Positions 39,501 through 47,964 of a stretch of DNA of 64,000 bases are shown here, piece by piece (within the stretch, counting starts at the first letter, position 1; each line of letters begins with the position of its first letter). The notes under the pieces are model-generated. The model worked only from the letters and a program-made list of their open reading frames with translations. It was not told where the DNA came from and made no database searches. This DNA comes from Bacteroidota bacterium (lineage in GTDB: Bacteria; Bacteroidota; Bacteroidia; Bacteroidales; Cfx3-03), in NCBI GenBank assembly GCA_013390605.1, contig JACAUB010000001.1, forward strand, positions 4,313,516 to 4,377,515. The letters run 5' to 3'. Both the position numbers and the translations under genes were made by a program.

Positions 39501-39966
39501 TCGTGCAGATTTCTCGGGTGGTAGTGGATATTCTTTTGTACGTAACTGGGAAATGGCAGTTCCTTTCCAAAACGGAGGAAACCTGTTGAAAGACTTTGCG
39601 AATAATAGCTGGCACCGTGTAGATCCTTATGATGTAAACAGTGCATGGGTTGCAGGTAAATACCCCGCAATCACTTTCAACAATGGTGGTGGAAATAACT
39701 ATAACGGTGCTGGCGCTACTCCTAGCTTCTGGATTACTCCGGTTAAATATTTCAGAGCCCGTACCATTGAACTTGGTTATACTATACCTAAATCTATCAT
39801 CAATAAAATGAAGATACAAAAACTTCGGGTTTATATCAATACATACAACCTGTTTAGCTTTGACAACATGTCGAAGTATGGAATTGAAACTGAAGTTAAC
39901 GACAATAATGGTTTGCAATATCCACAAAACAGAATTGTCAACTTTGGTGTAAATCTTTCATTTTAA
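36526..39966 (+). CDS. SusC-like TonB-dependent transporter with STN domain (PUL 2)
   Basis: This 1146-residue outer-membrane transporter has a signal segment (about 22-43), an STN domain (about 48-120, ITDLFKTIEQKTEYRIFYKTN), a carboxypeptidase-like regulatory domain (about 128-205), a plug with VVVVGYGTQKKESITGSISGV (about 208-228), and a beta-barrel ending in VNLSF. The barrel includes DPNGDGVINQLDQ-like calcium-type turns (KDQNGDGVINQLDQ, about 955). It pairs with the SusD encoded 19 bp downstream to import oligosaccharides. The STN domain and upstream FecR indicate ECF-type signalling. It is preceded by a 167-bp spacer that holds the antisense RNA candidate. Confidence 0.95.
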   Translation: MKKMQLKDPCKGVSLIKLWRIMKITLLLIIIGIMNTYAKVYSQDAQISVNIKNGSITDLFKTIEQKTEYRIFYKTNLVSDSKRLTLNETHKSVSSILSEVLSERNLSFDLIDKVIVITPSSMAPQQMVSGKVIDAVTNEPLIGVGISVQGTTKRAVTDINGKYSIDATKPNAVLVFSYIGYITQEIPLNGQTVVNVKMAANIQNLGEVVVVGYGTQKKESITGSISGVTAKDISVVHGGSTVSSGLAGKIAGVTFRMTDGRPGASAAVQIRNLGPALYVIDGIQKDEGQFNNISPNDIESITVLKDASAAIYGVKAANGVVVVTTKHGSLNTKNTIEFNALYGYQNWTRFPKGVDAYGWQLNKVYADINQTGHTAITPTELAKWKAGTDPAYRSFDWYNAVVTPNMPQSNYNLNASGGNDNINYYVSLSRLDQDAVIKQYKFNRTNFQSNVDAKIAKNLKIGVAINGRIEERVNPGVPGGDDYWVPRFAIMRNTPMMREFANDNPLYMNDIGDNSTNLALMNYATSGKYQSDWYVLQTNFNAEYKFPIKGLTAKGMMSYYYADQLMNNHEYTYNAYKYDPVTKTYNVSGGSQNPWQERQTSKILETVIQGQLNYTNTFGKHTINATFVTERSNRSDAEVWVHVVPPLNPIDIMQVSTLTDYNNSNTTLARVGYVGRFTYNYSNKYYFEASGRRDASSMFSPDNRWGNFYSVSGGWRITSENFYKNLFGSAPILNDLKVRASYGRLGDDTNIGISPSDFTYINGYTYPTGGAVLAGQFVPGARDRGLQATNLTWTISKITDIGADFSMFNGSLTGAVDYFYRKRTGLPNTDNTVILPYEVGFNLPKTNVGSDAQMGGDLNIQYNTKIEKVDITIGGNWGFSRKKDLTLNSNPQFGNSWDYYRNSTINRWDAISWGYEVVGQFQTQQQINSYKINNDGKGNMTQLPGDLIYKDQNGDGVINQLDQRPIGYGSNGSQPIQNFGLNFTLAWSGFDFRADFSGGSGYSFVRNWEMAVPFQNGGNLLKDFANNSWHRVDPYDVNSAWVAGKYPAITFNNGGGNNYNGAGATPSFWITPVKYFRARTIELGYTIPKSIINKMKIQKLRVYINTYNLFSFDNMSKYGIETEVNDNNGLQYPQNRIVNFGVNLSF

Positions 39967-39985
39967 ATCTTAAAACTTGAATCAA

Positions 39986-41878
39986 ATGAAAAAGTATATA
40001 AAAATATTCTTCATGGTTATCATTCCATTTATGTGGAGTTGTAATGATAAGAATTACATGGATGTTAAACCAACCAATATCTTAACGACCGATATCGTGT
40101 TTTCAGATGCAAATGTTGTAAAATCTGTTTTGGCAGATCTTTATGATAGAATGCCAAATTACGTGTATATCGATAATGCTGCTGACTTCGCAAATTATAA
40201 CGAAGCAATGGTTTCAAACGGCGATTACTGGAGACAAAATTTCGTTAACTATTCGTACGATAATGCAAATCTAAACTGGTATGATACCTACAACTATATT
40301 AGGGACATAAACCTTTTCCGCGAACGTTTACAGGCTACTACCCAACTTAGTGCTGATGTAAAAGCCTCTTATATGGGTGAAATTCGATTCTTACTTGCTA
40401 ATTCTTATTTTGAATTGGTAAAACGCTATGGTGGAGTACCTTTAATTACAAGTTCAAAGAATTATTCTTCGGGTACTGCTGTTGGAACATTACAAATTCC
40501 CCGTGCAAAAGAATCTGCAGTCTATGATTTTATTATTGCTCAAATGGACACTGCTAAAACACAGTTATCTAATGATCCTAATAATAAAACAAGAGCTACT
40601 AAAGGTGCTGCGTTAGCACTTCAAGCTCGTGCTGCCATTTATGCTGCATCTATTACAAAATATAATAAATTGAATACTCCTACGGTTACTGCTCTACCAG
40701 ATAATGGTGAGGTCGGTATGAGTGGTGCTGATGCTACAAAATATTATCAAAAAGCATTAGCTGCTGCAAAGGAAATTATTGCTGATGGAAAATATTCTCT
40801 TTATACAAAGAAGAATCCAAACTATGAGGATAATTTTGCCAATGCATTTTTAGATAAAACCAGCTCTGAAGTAATCTTGGCAAGAGATTATATTCTAAAG
40901 TACAAGACAGAAGGTTGGACAAACTGGAATCAACCTCGCTCACAATCTGAAGATAATGGAGATGGCGGTGAACTATGCCCTTCTCTGAATCTTGTTTATT
41001 CTTATGAGAAATTAGATAATACGTTTACCAAGTTACCAATTGCCAGTGCTGGAGTTCCTATTAATTATACAAACCCTACTGATCTATTTGCCGGTCGTGA
41101 TGGTCGCTTAGGGGGTACTGTTTTATTACCAGGTACGACTTTCAAAGGATCGATGGTAGATATTTGGGCAGGTCTAGGCTCTTCATCTCACCAATTCCTT
41201 ACTTCGGGTGATGATCCTGCTAATCCATTTAAACAATATCCGGGTACTGATTTTGTACAAGTAATCGGTAAAGATGGTCCTAAAGATAACTACGAGCATG
41301 CTGCCGTTTCAGGTTTCTTAGTTCGTAAATATCTTGATCCAACTACACACTCTGGTCAACGTGGAGTTCGTAGCGATGTTTGGTGGATTCGTTACAGATA
41401 TGCAGAAGTTCTGTTAATTGCTGCTGAAGCATCCTACGAATTAGGCGATGCTACCGCTGCTGCTGGTTATATGAACACCGTAAGAGCAAGAGCTGGTTTC
41501 CAAATCCCATTAACTGCTTCCGATATCACATTAGGCCGTATTGTTCATGAGAACAAAGTTGAATTTGCTTTTGAAGACCATTTATATTGGGATTTAAGAC
41601 GTTGGAGGATTGCGCATAAAGTATTTGATGGTAGCAACATTTCAGTTACTGATTTGAAACCTGCTCAGTATGATGCTCCAGATGACAAAGTCTTCGGTTT
41701 GTGGCCATATAAAATCTTTAATCCTGGTGGAGCTGATAATGGACAATTCTATTTTGTTGAGCATTCTTCTCCAAACCTGGGTACAGGACACAATTTCCAA
41801 CTGGGTAATTATTATTGTAAGATTGGTGATGATATCATCGCTAGAAATCCAAAACTTACCAAAAACCCTAACCAATAA
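39986..41878 (+). CDS. SusD/RagB-family glycan-binding lipoprotein (PUL 2)
   Basis: This 630-residue surface lipoprotein has a lipobox (FMWSC, Cys about 19) and the SusD pattern: EIRFLLANSYFELVKRYGGVPLI (about 132-154), RYAEVLLIAAEASYELGD (about 471-488), VRARAGF (about 497) and the WDLRRWRIAH motif near residue 540. A frame extends three codons further up to a TTG, but the ATG at 39986 begins the lipoprotein signal and is preferred. It forms the glycan-capturing lid of the adjacent SusC. Confidence 0.95.
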   Translation: MKKYIKIFFMVIIPFMWSCNDKNYMDVKPTNILTTDIVFSDANVVKSVLADLYDRMPNYVYIDNAADFANYNEAMVSNGDYWRQNFVNYSYDNANLNWYDTYNYIRDINLFRERLQATTQLSADVKASYMGEIRFLLANSYFELVKRYGGVPLITSSKNYSSGTAVGTLQIPRAKESAVYDFIIAQMDTAKTQLSNDPNNKTRATKGAALALQARAAIYAASITKYNKLNTPTVTALPDNGEVGMSGADATKYYQKALAAAKEIIADGKYSLYTKKNPNYEDNFANAFLDKTSSEVILARDYILKYKTEGWTNWNQPRSQSEDNGDGGELCPSLNLVYSYEKLDNTFTKLPIASAGVPINYTNPTDLFAGRDGRLGGTVLLPGTTFKGSMVDIWAGLGSSSHQFLTSGDDPANPFKQYPGTDFVQVIGKDGPKDNYEHAAVSGFLVRKYLDPTTHSGQRGVRSDVWWIRYRYAEVLLIAAEASYELGDATAAAGYMNTVRARAGFQIPLTASDITLGRIVHENKVEFAFEDHLYWDLRRWRIAHKVFDGSNISVTDLKPAQYDAPDDKVFGLWPYKIFNPGGADNGQFYFVEHSSPNLGTGHNFQLGNYYCKIGDDIIARNPKLTKNPNQ

Positions 41879-41905
41879 TAACTTAATCTGAAAATTGAAG
41901 GAATT

Positions 41906-42655
41906 ATGAAAAAAATAATTATATCAATTATGCTATTTGGGGTAATGGGATTACTGATTACCTCTTGCAAATACGATAATTATGATAAACCAAATGTATA
42001 TCTGAAAGGTGCATTGATTTATAATAATGTAGATACTGTTTTTGTACGACAATCTTCTGGTAATAATATTGATCAAGCTGCGGTTTATTTCAATTTATTT
42101 GAACCAGGTTGGCAAAAAACATACTCAACACCTATTCGTGTTGTAGTTGATGCTGGTGGTACCTTCTCCTCGATTCTTTTCCCTGCAACTTACAAATTAG
42201 TAGTACCTGCAGGTAATGGACCGTTTATCGCAAGTACCGATACAACAGTTGTTAAACTTGATGGAAGTAAAACGATAAATATTCCTGTAACTCCTTATTA
42301 TCTGGTTCGGAATTTTGCACCAACTTTAAGTGCCTCTGATAGCACCGTAACAGCTAACGTAAAGGTTGATCAGATTGTTACTGGAGCAAATGCAAAGAGT
42401 ATCGGTTCTGTTTATATGTATATTAACAGAACAGCCATTGTTGATGGTGGAAACAATTTAGCTTCTGTAAACATTTCTGGTGGTTCAATTACTGATCCAA
42501 CGAAAGTTATATTAAAAGCTAAAATTCCTAACCTAGCCAAAATTAGCGGTTTAGGTATTGCTACTAATCAGAAACAATTCTTTGTTAGAATTGGTGTTAG
42601 AATTAATGGTTCCACTGAAGTATACTCTTCGGTAAAGACTGTTAGTTTACCATAA
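41906..42655 (+). CDS. DUF3823-type PUL lipoprotein
   Basis: This 249-residue lipoprotein (lipobox LLITSC, Cys about 21) has the two-domain beta pattern of DUF3823 proteins, which usually sit just after SusD in Bacteroidota PULs. Recognisable parts are YFNLFEPGWQKTYSTPIRVVVDAGGTF (about 73-99), the LFPATYKLVVPAGNGPFI strand (about 92-115), and VTPYYLVRNF (about 131-140) leading into the second domain. It is probably a surface glycan-binding protein working with SusD. It starts 27 bp after susD and is followed by a strong terminator, so it closes the susCD transcript. Confidence 0.8.
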   Translation: MKKIIISIMLFGVMGLLITSCKYDNYDKPNVYLKGALIYNNVDTVFVRQSSGNNIDQAAVYFNLFEPGWQKTYSTPIRVVVDAGGTFSSILFPATYKLVVPAGNGPFIASTDTTVVKLDGSKTINIPVTPYYLVRNFAPTLSASDSTVTANVKVDQIVTGANAKSIGSVYMYINRTAIVDGGNNLASVNISGGSITDPTKVILKAKIPNLAKISGLGIATNQKQFFVRIGVRINGSTEVYSSVKTVSLP

Positions 42656-42669
42656 CAATTAACTTTGTG

Positions 42670-42703
42670 CCACTCTGATGTAAAAATCAGAGTGGTTTTT
42701 TTT
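42670..42703 (+). terminator. Rho-independent terminator inside PUL 2
   Basis: A perfect 10-bp stem (CCACTCTGAT at 42670-42679 with 42686-42695) and 6-nt loop are followed by eight T residues. It separates fecR-susC-susD-DUF3823 from the enzyme genes and supports placing the start of the next gene after it, at 42731. Confidence 0.9.
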
Positions 42704-42730
42704 GTTTTCTCTATTTATATTATCAAGATA

Positions 42731-45235
42731 ATGAAAAAACTATATTTCACTCTTTTAATGTTCTTGTTTGTTATCACAGCAAATTCACAACAAACAAGTA
42801 AGATTAATCAATTACGTGCTCCGGCATATCCGTTGGTGACTATTGATCCTTATACCAGTGCGTGGTCGTTCAACGATAAACTTTATAATGATGATATAAG
42901 ACACTGGACTGGCGTTAAGAATTCTTTAATTGGAGCAATACGCGTAGATGGTACTATATATCGATTTATGGGAACTGAGAATTTAGCTTTGGTACCTATT
43001 GCGCCTACAGCTAAAAGTAAACCATGGATAGGTAAGTACACTTTTACACAACCTGGAATCGGATTCGAAAAACCTGATTTCAATGATTCACAATGGAAAG
43101 AAGGTAAAGCTGCTTTTGGAACAGAAGGCACTTCTGCTCTGAAAACACTTTGGAATACAGAAGATATATGGGTACGTCGCGAAGTTATGATTACAGAAGA
43201 CCCTTCTACTTTAGATTTATATGTTGAATATTCGCATGATGATGTTTATGAAATGTACATCAATGGCGTACAGATTGTAAAAACGGGATATGAATGGAAA
43301 GACAACGTTCGTATTCCATTATCTGCTGAAGCAAAAAAAGCACTTATTAAAGGCAAAAATATTATAGCAGCTCATTGTCACAATACTACAGGGGGAGGAT
43401 ATGTAGATTTTGGGCTATTTAAAAAGGCAACCAAAAAGAGATTCTTTGAAAAAACTGCAGAACAAAAATCTGTAGATGTCAAGGCAACTCAAACTAAATA
43501 TGACTTTGAGTGTGGTCCTGTAGATTTAAAAATCATTTTTACGTCTCCATTACTTACAGACAATCTTAAAGTATTATCACGACCTATCAGCTATATTACT
43601 TATAATGTGGCATCTCTAGATAAAAAGACACACACCGTACAGATTTATTTCGAAGCATCACCTGAATGGGCTGTAAATATGATCAGTCAGGAAGTAACCA
43701 GCGAAAAAATAGGGACCAATGGATTAACATATCTTAAAGCTGGAACAAAAGCCCAAAAGATATTGGGTCGTAAAGGCGATGATGTTAGAATAGATTGGGG
43801 CTATTTTTACTTAGTGGGCAAACAAGATAAATCAACATCATTCTCTATTAACGATTACGAAACGACCAAAAAGGAGTTTTCTGAAAAAGGAAAATTATCT
43901 GGGATTGTGAACAAAAACCTATCTTCAGAAATGGAAAAGCAGATGACTTCTTTAGCCTTATCTCAAGATCTAGGAAAAGTTGGAGCTAACACAATTTCTA
44001 ATATAATCATGATTGGATACGACGATCTCTACTCCATCCAATATTTTGGAGACAATCTTCGTCCATGGTGGAATAATGATGGAAATAATTCTATTATCAG
44101 CGAATTTGCAAAAGCCAATCTTGAATATAACGACTTAATTGAAAAGTGTAATAAGGTTGATGAAAAACTTATGACCAATGCAGAGAAAGCTGGTGGCACG
44201 AAATACGCTGAGTTATGTGCATTAGCTTATCGTCAGGCCATCGCTGCTCATAAATTGTTGAAAGATAAAAATGGAGATATCCTGTTTTTATCAAAAGAAA
44301 ATTTCAGTAATGGTTCCATTAATACCGTAGATGTAACCTATCCTTCCGCTCCAATGTTCCTTTATTATAATCCTGATCTACTCAAAGGAATGCTTAATGG
44401 CATATTCTATTTTAGCGAGAGCGGAAAATGGAAATACCCCTTTGCTGCTCATGATATCGGAACATATCCATTGGCGAATGGTCAAACATATGGCGAAGGA
44501 ATGCCTGTTGAAGAGAGTGGAAATATGCTACTTCTGGCTACAGCTATTGCTGTAGCTGAAGGTAATGCAAAGTATGCTGAAAAACATTGGCCTGTACTAA
44601 CTACCTGGGCCGATTATCTGCTGGAAAAGGGACTCGATCCGGAAAATCAACTTTGTACTGACGACTTCGCAGGCCATCTTGCTCATAATTCAAATCTTTC
44701 CATTAAAGCTATTTTAGGGATTGCAGGTTATGGTAAACTTGCTAAGATGCTTGGAAAAGATGATATCGCAACTAAATATACTGCGGCAGCCCGTGAGATG
44801 GCTCAAAAATGGATTACTATGGCTGACGATAATGATCACTATAGTTTGACATTTGATAAGAAAGGAACCTGGAGTCAGAAATATAATCTAGTTTGGGATA
44901 AAGTACTCAACCTCGGTATATTCCCAAAAGAAGTCGCTCAAAAGGAAATGGCTTATTATCTGACAAAACAAAACACTTATGGACTGCCTCTTGATTCACG
45001 TGAAACTTATACAAAAGGTGACTGGATTATTTGGACAGCTACAATGGCAGAGGATAAAGAAACTTTCCATAAGCTTATCGACCCATTGTATAAATATGCC
45101 AATGAAACAACAAGCCGTGTTCCTTTAAGCGACTGGCACCAAACCACTACCGGAAAACAAGTTGGTTTTCAGGCACGCTCTGTCGTTGGAGGATTCTTCT
45201 TTAGGCTTTGGGATGCAACGCTAAACTCGAAATAA
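42731..45235 (+). CDS. DUF4965/glutaminase-A-like six-hairpin family protein, secreted
   Basis: This 834-residue protein has the DUF4964-DUF5127-DUF4965-DUF1793 order seen in Bacteroidota proteins annotated as glutaminase-like. A signal peptide (1-19) leads to LRAPAYPLVTIDPYTSAWSF (about 28-47). A galactose-binding-like beta-domain is inserted at about 95-215 (KYTFTQPGIGFEKPDFNDSQWKEG to GGGYVDFGLF). The C-terminal alpha/alpha barrel carries WPVLTTWADYLLEKGLDPENQL and DDFAGHLAHNSNLS (about 640-675). The longer frame starting at 42665 runs through the terminator, so ATG 42731 is chosen. Its location among glycosidases suggests glycan action, not glutamine hydrolysis, but the function is unproven. 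Confidence 0.8.
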   Translation: MKKLYFTLLMFLFVITANSQQTSKINQLRAPAYPLVTIDPYTSAWSFNDKLYNDDIRHWTGVKNSLIGAIRVDGTIYRFMGTENLALVPIAPTAKSKPWIGKYTFTQPGIGFEKPDFNDSQWKEGKAAFGTEGTSALKTLWNTEDIWVRREVMITEDPSTLDLYVEYSHDDVYEMYINGVQIVKTGYEWKDNVRIPLSAEAKKALIKGKNIIAAHCHNTTGGGYVDFGLFKKATKKRFFEKTAEQKSVDVKATQTKYDFECGPVDLKIIFTSPLLTDNLKVLSRPISYITYNVASLDKKTHTVQIYFEASPEWAVNMISQEVTSEKIGTNGLTYLKAGTKAQKILGRKGDDVRIDWGYFYLVGKQDKSTSFSINDYETTKKEFSEKGKLSGIVNKNLSSEMEKQMTSLALSQDLGKVGANTISNIIMIGYDDLYSIQYFGDNLRPWWNNDGNNSIISEFAKANLEYNDLIEKCNKVDEKLMTNAEKAGGTKYAELCALAYRQAIAAHKLLKDKNGDILFLSKENFSNGSINTVDVTYPSAPMFLYYNPDLLKGMLNGIFYFSESGKWKYPFAAHDIGTYPLANGQTYGEGMPVEESGNMLLLATAIAVAEGNAKYAEKHWPVLTTWADYLLEKGLDPENQLCTDDFAGHLAHNSNLSIKAILGIAGYGKLAKMLGKDDIATKYTAAAREMAQKWITMADDNDHYSLTFDKKGTWSQKYNLVWDKVLNLGIFPKEVAQKEMAYYLTKQNTYGLPLDSRETYTKGDWIIWTATMAEDKETFHKLIDPLYKYANETTSRVPLSDWHQTTTGKQVGFQARSVVGGFFFRLWDATLNSK

Positions 45236-45241
45236 TTACTA

Positions 45242-45283
45242 AGGACTTGTCAAACCAAAAATGGTTGACAAGTCCTCTTTTTT
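45242..45283 (+). terminator. Rho-independent terminator after the DUF4965 gene
   Basis: AGGACTTGTCAA at 45242-45253 pairs with TTGACAAGTCCT (45265-45276), and CC/GG pairs continue inside after a one-base bulge. CTTTTTT follows. It is the second T-tract terminator on the coding strand of PUL 2. Confidence 0.85.
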
Positions 45284-45439
45284 CTTTTTAAAGCAAGTGT
45301 ATCAAAATTATTAATTGTATAAATTTACTAATGAGTAATTTAAAAAGCTTTTCAAAGATATTTACAACAATTACCTTTATCTATTGGTAATGGAGTTTGT
45401 ACCAAGGTTCCGTCAAGTTTCTCTTTTAAAACTCAAATT

Positions 45440-45837
45440 TACAAATCCATTACTCAATCAAGACTTGCAGATCCTATTGTAATAAAAAGTGGAGATGGTT
45501 ATTATTATGCATACGCGACCAATTGAACCATGAATGAAGTATTGGGAATATATCCAAGTGGCTAAAATCGTCTAATCTAATAAATTGAAGACCCATAAGA
45601 GACACTTTGCCTCAAAAACTAAATTGAGCAGATAAAGATTTCTGGGCTTAATTCTATGATAACAGATGGAGCAGGGCAAGATTAGATAACCTATCATGCA
45701 GTCGATCCTAAAGTGGTTTCTTTTAAACACCTAATGTTAATCGACAAGATCTCTTATCAAGATGGAGGCCTGTAATTGAAACAGACATTCCGTCAATTAG
45801 GCCACAAAAAACACCAACTCCCGTTACGAGAAAATAA
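45440..45837 (+). pseudogene. Decayed GH43 gene fragment
   Basis: Three separate matches to GH43 arabinanase-type sequence survive here, in order and in more than one frame: ITQSRLADPIVIKSGDGYYY then AYATN before TGA (from 45440), KWLKSSNLINW and ADKDFWA (about 45558-45650), and ITYHAVDP, LMLIDKISYQDG and RPVIETDIPSIRP before TAA at 45835-45837. The LADP segment is the GH43 base motif and DFWA the next conserved strand. Most of the middle has been lost. The 615-bp spacer between the DUF4965 terminator and GH127 contains nothing else. Confidence 0.7.
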
Positions 45838-45900
45838 AAGAACTCTAATTTTATTTGAATATCAAAATCATTGAATGTCGTATATTTTACACATCTTAAA

Positions 45901-47943
45901 ATGAAAAAATCATTTAGTCTAATCTGTTTCATTCTCTTTGCATCCAGTGTGTTTTGTCAAACATCTATTCAGTGTGTAAAGCTTCCATCGGTTGCCGGGA
46001 TAAACAGCTTTTATACCAGTAATCGTGCTCCCTTAAAACCGCTTAACTTCATTAAACTTCCGGTTGGAAGTATTAAAGCCGGAGGATGGGCAGAAAAGTT
46101 TTTAGAACTGCAGCGTGATGGTCTTACCGGTCATTTAGGAGAAATCAGCGCATGGCTACAAAAAAAAGATAATGCATGGCTAAGTAAGAACGGGAAAGGC
46201 AACTGGGGATGGGAAGAAGTACCTTATTGGCTAAAAGGCTATTCTTGTCTGGGATACCTACTTGATGACAAAAAAATACAAGCGGAATCAAAAATCTGGT
46301 TTGACGCTGTCTTTGCAAGTCAACAAGCTGATGGGTTCTTTGGGCCAGTCCAGTTAACCGATAAAAAAACACAGGATCTGTGGGCGAACATGATTATGCT
46401 TTGGACACTTCAAGACTATTATGATTATTCTGGAGACAAACGTGTTATCAAACTTATGACGAACTATTTCAAATGGGAAATGACCTTACCGGATAACATG
46501 ATGCTCCAATCCTATTGGGAGAATAGTCGTGGTGGTGATAATCTTTATAGTGTTTTCTGGTTATATAACCACACTGGTGAAAAATGGTTACTTGATCTGG
46601 CCCATAAAATTCATAAGAATACTGCCGACTGGTGCCAAAAAGATAATCTTCCAAACTGGCATAATGTAAACGTTGCACAATGTTTCAGAGAACCGGCTAC
46701 TTATTATATGCTTTCACGAGACTCATCACATCTCAAAGCAACATACAATGATTTTAATCTGATCAGAAATATTTATGGTCAGGTACCTGGCGGAATGTTT
46801 GGAAGTGATGAAAACAGTCGTCCCGGCTATACAGATCCTCATCAAGGAACTGAAACCTGTGGATTTGTAGAACAAATGGCTTCAGATGAAATGCTGCTTA
46901 GTTTTACCGGTGATCCAATGTGGGCCGATCATTGTGAAAATATTGCGTTTAACTCTTATCCTGCAACCTTTATGCCCGATTTTAGGGCACTGCGTTATAT
47001 CACATGTCCAAATCAGGTTATTAGCGACAGTAAAGATCACAGTCCGGGCATTCAGAATAATGGACCTTTCCTGATGATGAATCCATTCAGTAGCCGATGC
47101 TGTCAGCATAATCATTCTCAAGGATGGCCTTATTATGTTCAGAGCTTATGGATGGCGACTAACGACAATGGTATAGCTGCAGTTTTATACAACAGTTGTG
47201 AGGTTAAAGCTAAAGTTGCCGATGGTACATTGGTAACAATTAAAGAAACAACCAACTATCCTTTTGAAGAGTCTATCAGATATGAAATAAAAACATCAAA
47301 ATCTGTTTCCTTCCCTTTATATTTGAGAATTCCTGCTTGGTGTAAGAATGCTAAAATTAAAGTAAATGGTAAATCTGTAGCCGCTGATTTAGTTTCAGGA
47401 ACCTATGCCCGACTTACCCGTAAATGGAAAACAGGCGACAAAATGGAACTAACCTTTCCAATGGATATTACAGTAAAGACTTGGGAAAAGAACAAAAACA
47501 GCGTTAGTGTTAATTACGGACCATTAACTTTCTCCCTTCTTATTAATGAAAGATATGAGAAGATGGATAGTAAGAAATCGGCTATTGGCGATTCTAAATG
47601 GCAAGAGGGTGTTGATCAGGATAAATGGCCATCTTTCGAAATCTATCCTACGTCGGCTTGGAATTATGGACTGTTGCTAAACCAGGGGAATCCAGAACTT
47701 TCATTTACAATAGAGCATAAACCCTGGCCAAAAGATAATTTCCCTTTTACTACCAATTCATCACCACTCGTAATCAAGGCAAAAGGTAAAATTATTACAA
47801 ACTGGGTATTAGACCAATATGGTCTGTGTGGTCTTCTACCTCAAAGTCCCGTTATTGCAAATGAACCAACCCAAGAAATTAAATTATTACCAATGGGTGC
47901 CTGCAGATTAAGAATTTCCGCTTTCCCAGTGGTGACCAAATAA
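45901..47943 (+). CDS. GH127-family beta-L-arabinofuranosidase-type enzyme
   Basis: This 680-residue secreted protein belongs to the DUF1680/GH127 group (beta-L-arabinofuranosidases and relatives such as GH146). A signal peptide (1-20) is followed by the alpha/alpha barrel with NFIKLPVGSIKAGGWAEKFL (about 49-68). The zinc and catalytic site is visible: Glu 318 and Cys 320 in GTETCGFVEQM, and the Cys pair 400-401 in SSRCCQHNHSQGW. The frame is open to 45871, but ATG 45901 begins the signal peptide. Target sugar is probably a beta-L-arabinofuranosyl unit of a plant polysaccharide, inferred from family and neighbours. Confidence 0.87.
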   Translation: MKKSFSLICFILFASSVFCQTSIQCVKLPSVAGINSFYTSNRAPLKPLNFIKLPVGSIKAGGWAEKFLELQRDGLTGHLGEISAWLQKKDNAWLSKNGKGNWGWEEVPYWLKGYSCLGYLLDDKKIQAESKIWFDAVFASQQADGFFGPVQLTDKKTQDLWANMIMLWTLQDYYDYSGDKRVIKLMTNYFKWEMTLPDNMMLQSYWENSRGGDNLYSVFWLYNHTGEKWLLDLAHKIHKNTADWCQKDNLPNWHNVNVAQCFREPATYYMLSRDSSHLKATYNDFNLIRNIYGQVPGGMFGSDENSRPGYTDPHQGTETCGFVEQMASDEMLLSFTGDPMWADHCENIAFNSYPATFMPDFRALRYITCPNQVISDSKDHSPGIQNNGPFLMMNPFSSRCCQHNHSQGWPYYVQSLWMATNDNGIAAVLYNSCEVKAKVADGTLVTIKETTNYPFEESIRYEIKTSKSVSFPLYLRIPAWCKNAKIKVNGKSVAADLVSGTYARLTRKWKTGDKMELTFPMDITVKTWEKNKNSVSVNYGPLTFSLLINERYEKMDSKKSAIGDSKWQEGVDQDKWPSFEIYPTSAWNYGLLLNQGNPELSFTIEHKPWPKDNFPFTTNSSPLVIKAKGKIITNWVLDQYGLCGLLPQSPVIANEPTQEIKLLPMGACRLRISAFPVVTK

Positions 47944-47964
47944 TAAATCAACAAAATTGATATT

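Noticed and set aside
42665..42730. Upstream start for the DUF4965 gene
   Set aside because: The extension is translated from the terminator stem and T tract and would hide the signal peptide that begins at 42731.
45723..45932. Minus-strand frame opposite the GH43 remnant as a gene
   Set aside because: The coding signal on the plus strand matches GH43 fragments. The minus frame has no recognisable features and overlaps the GH127 start.
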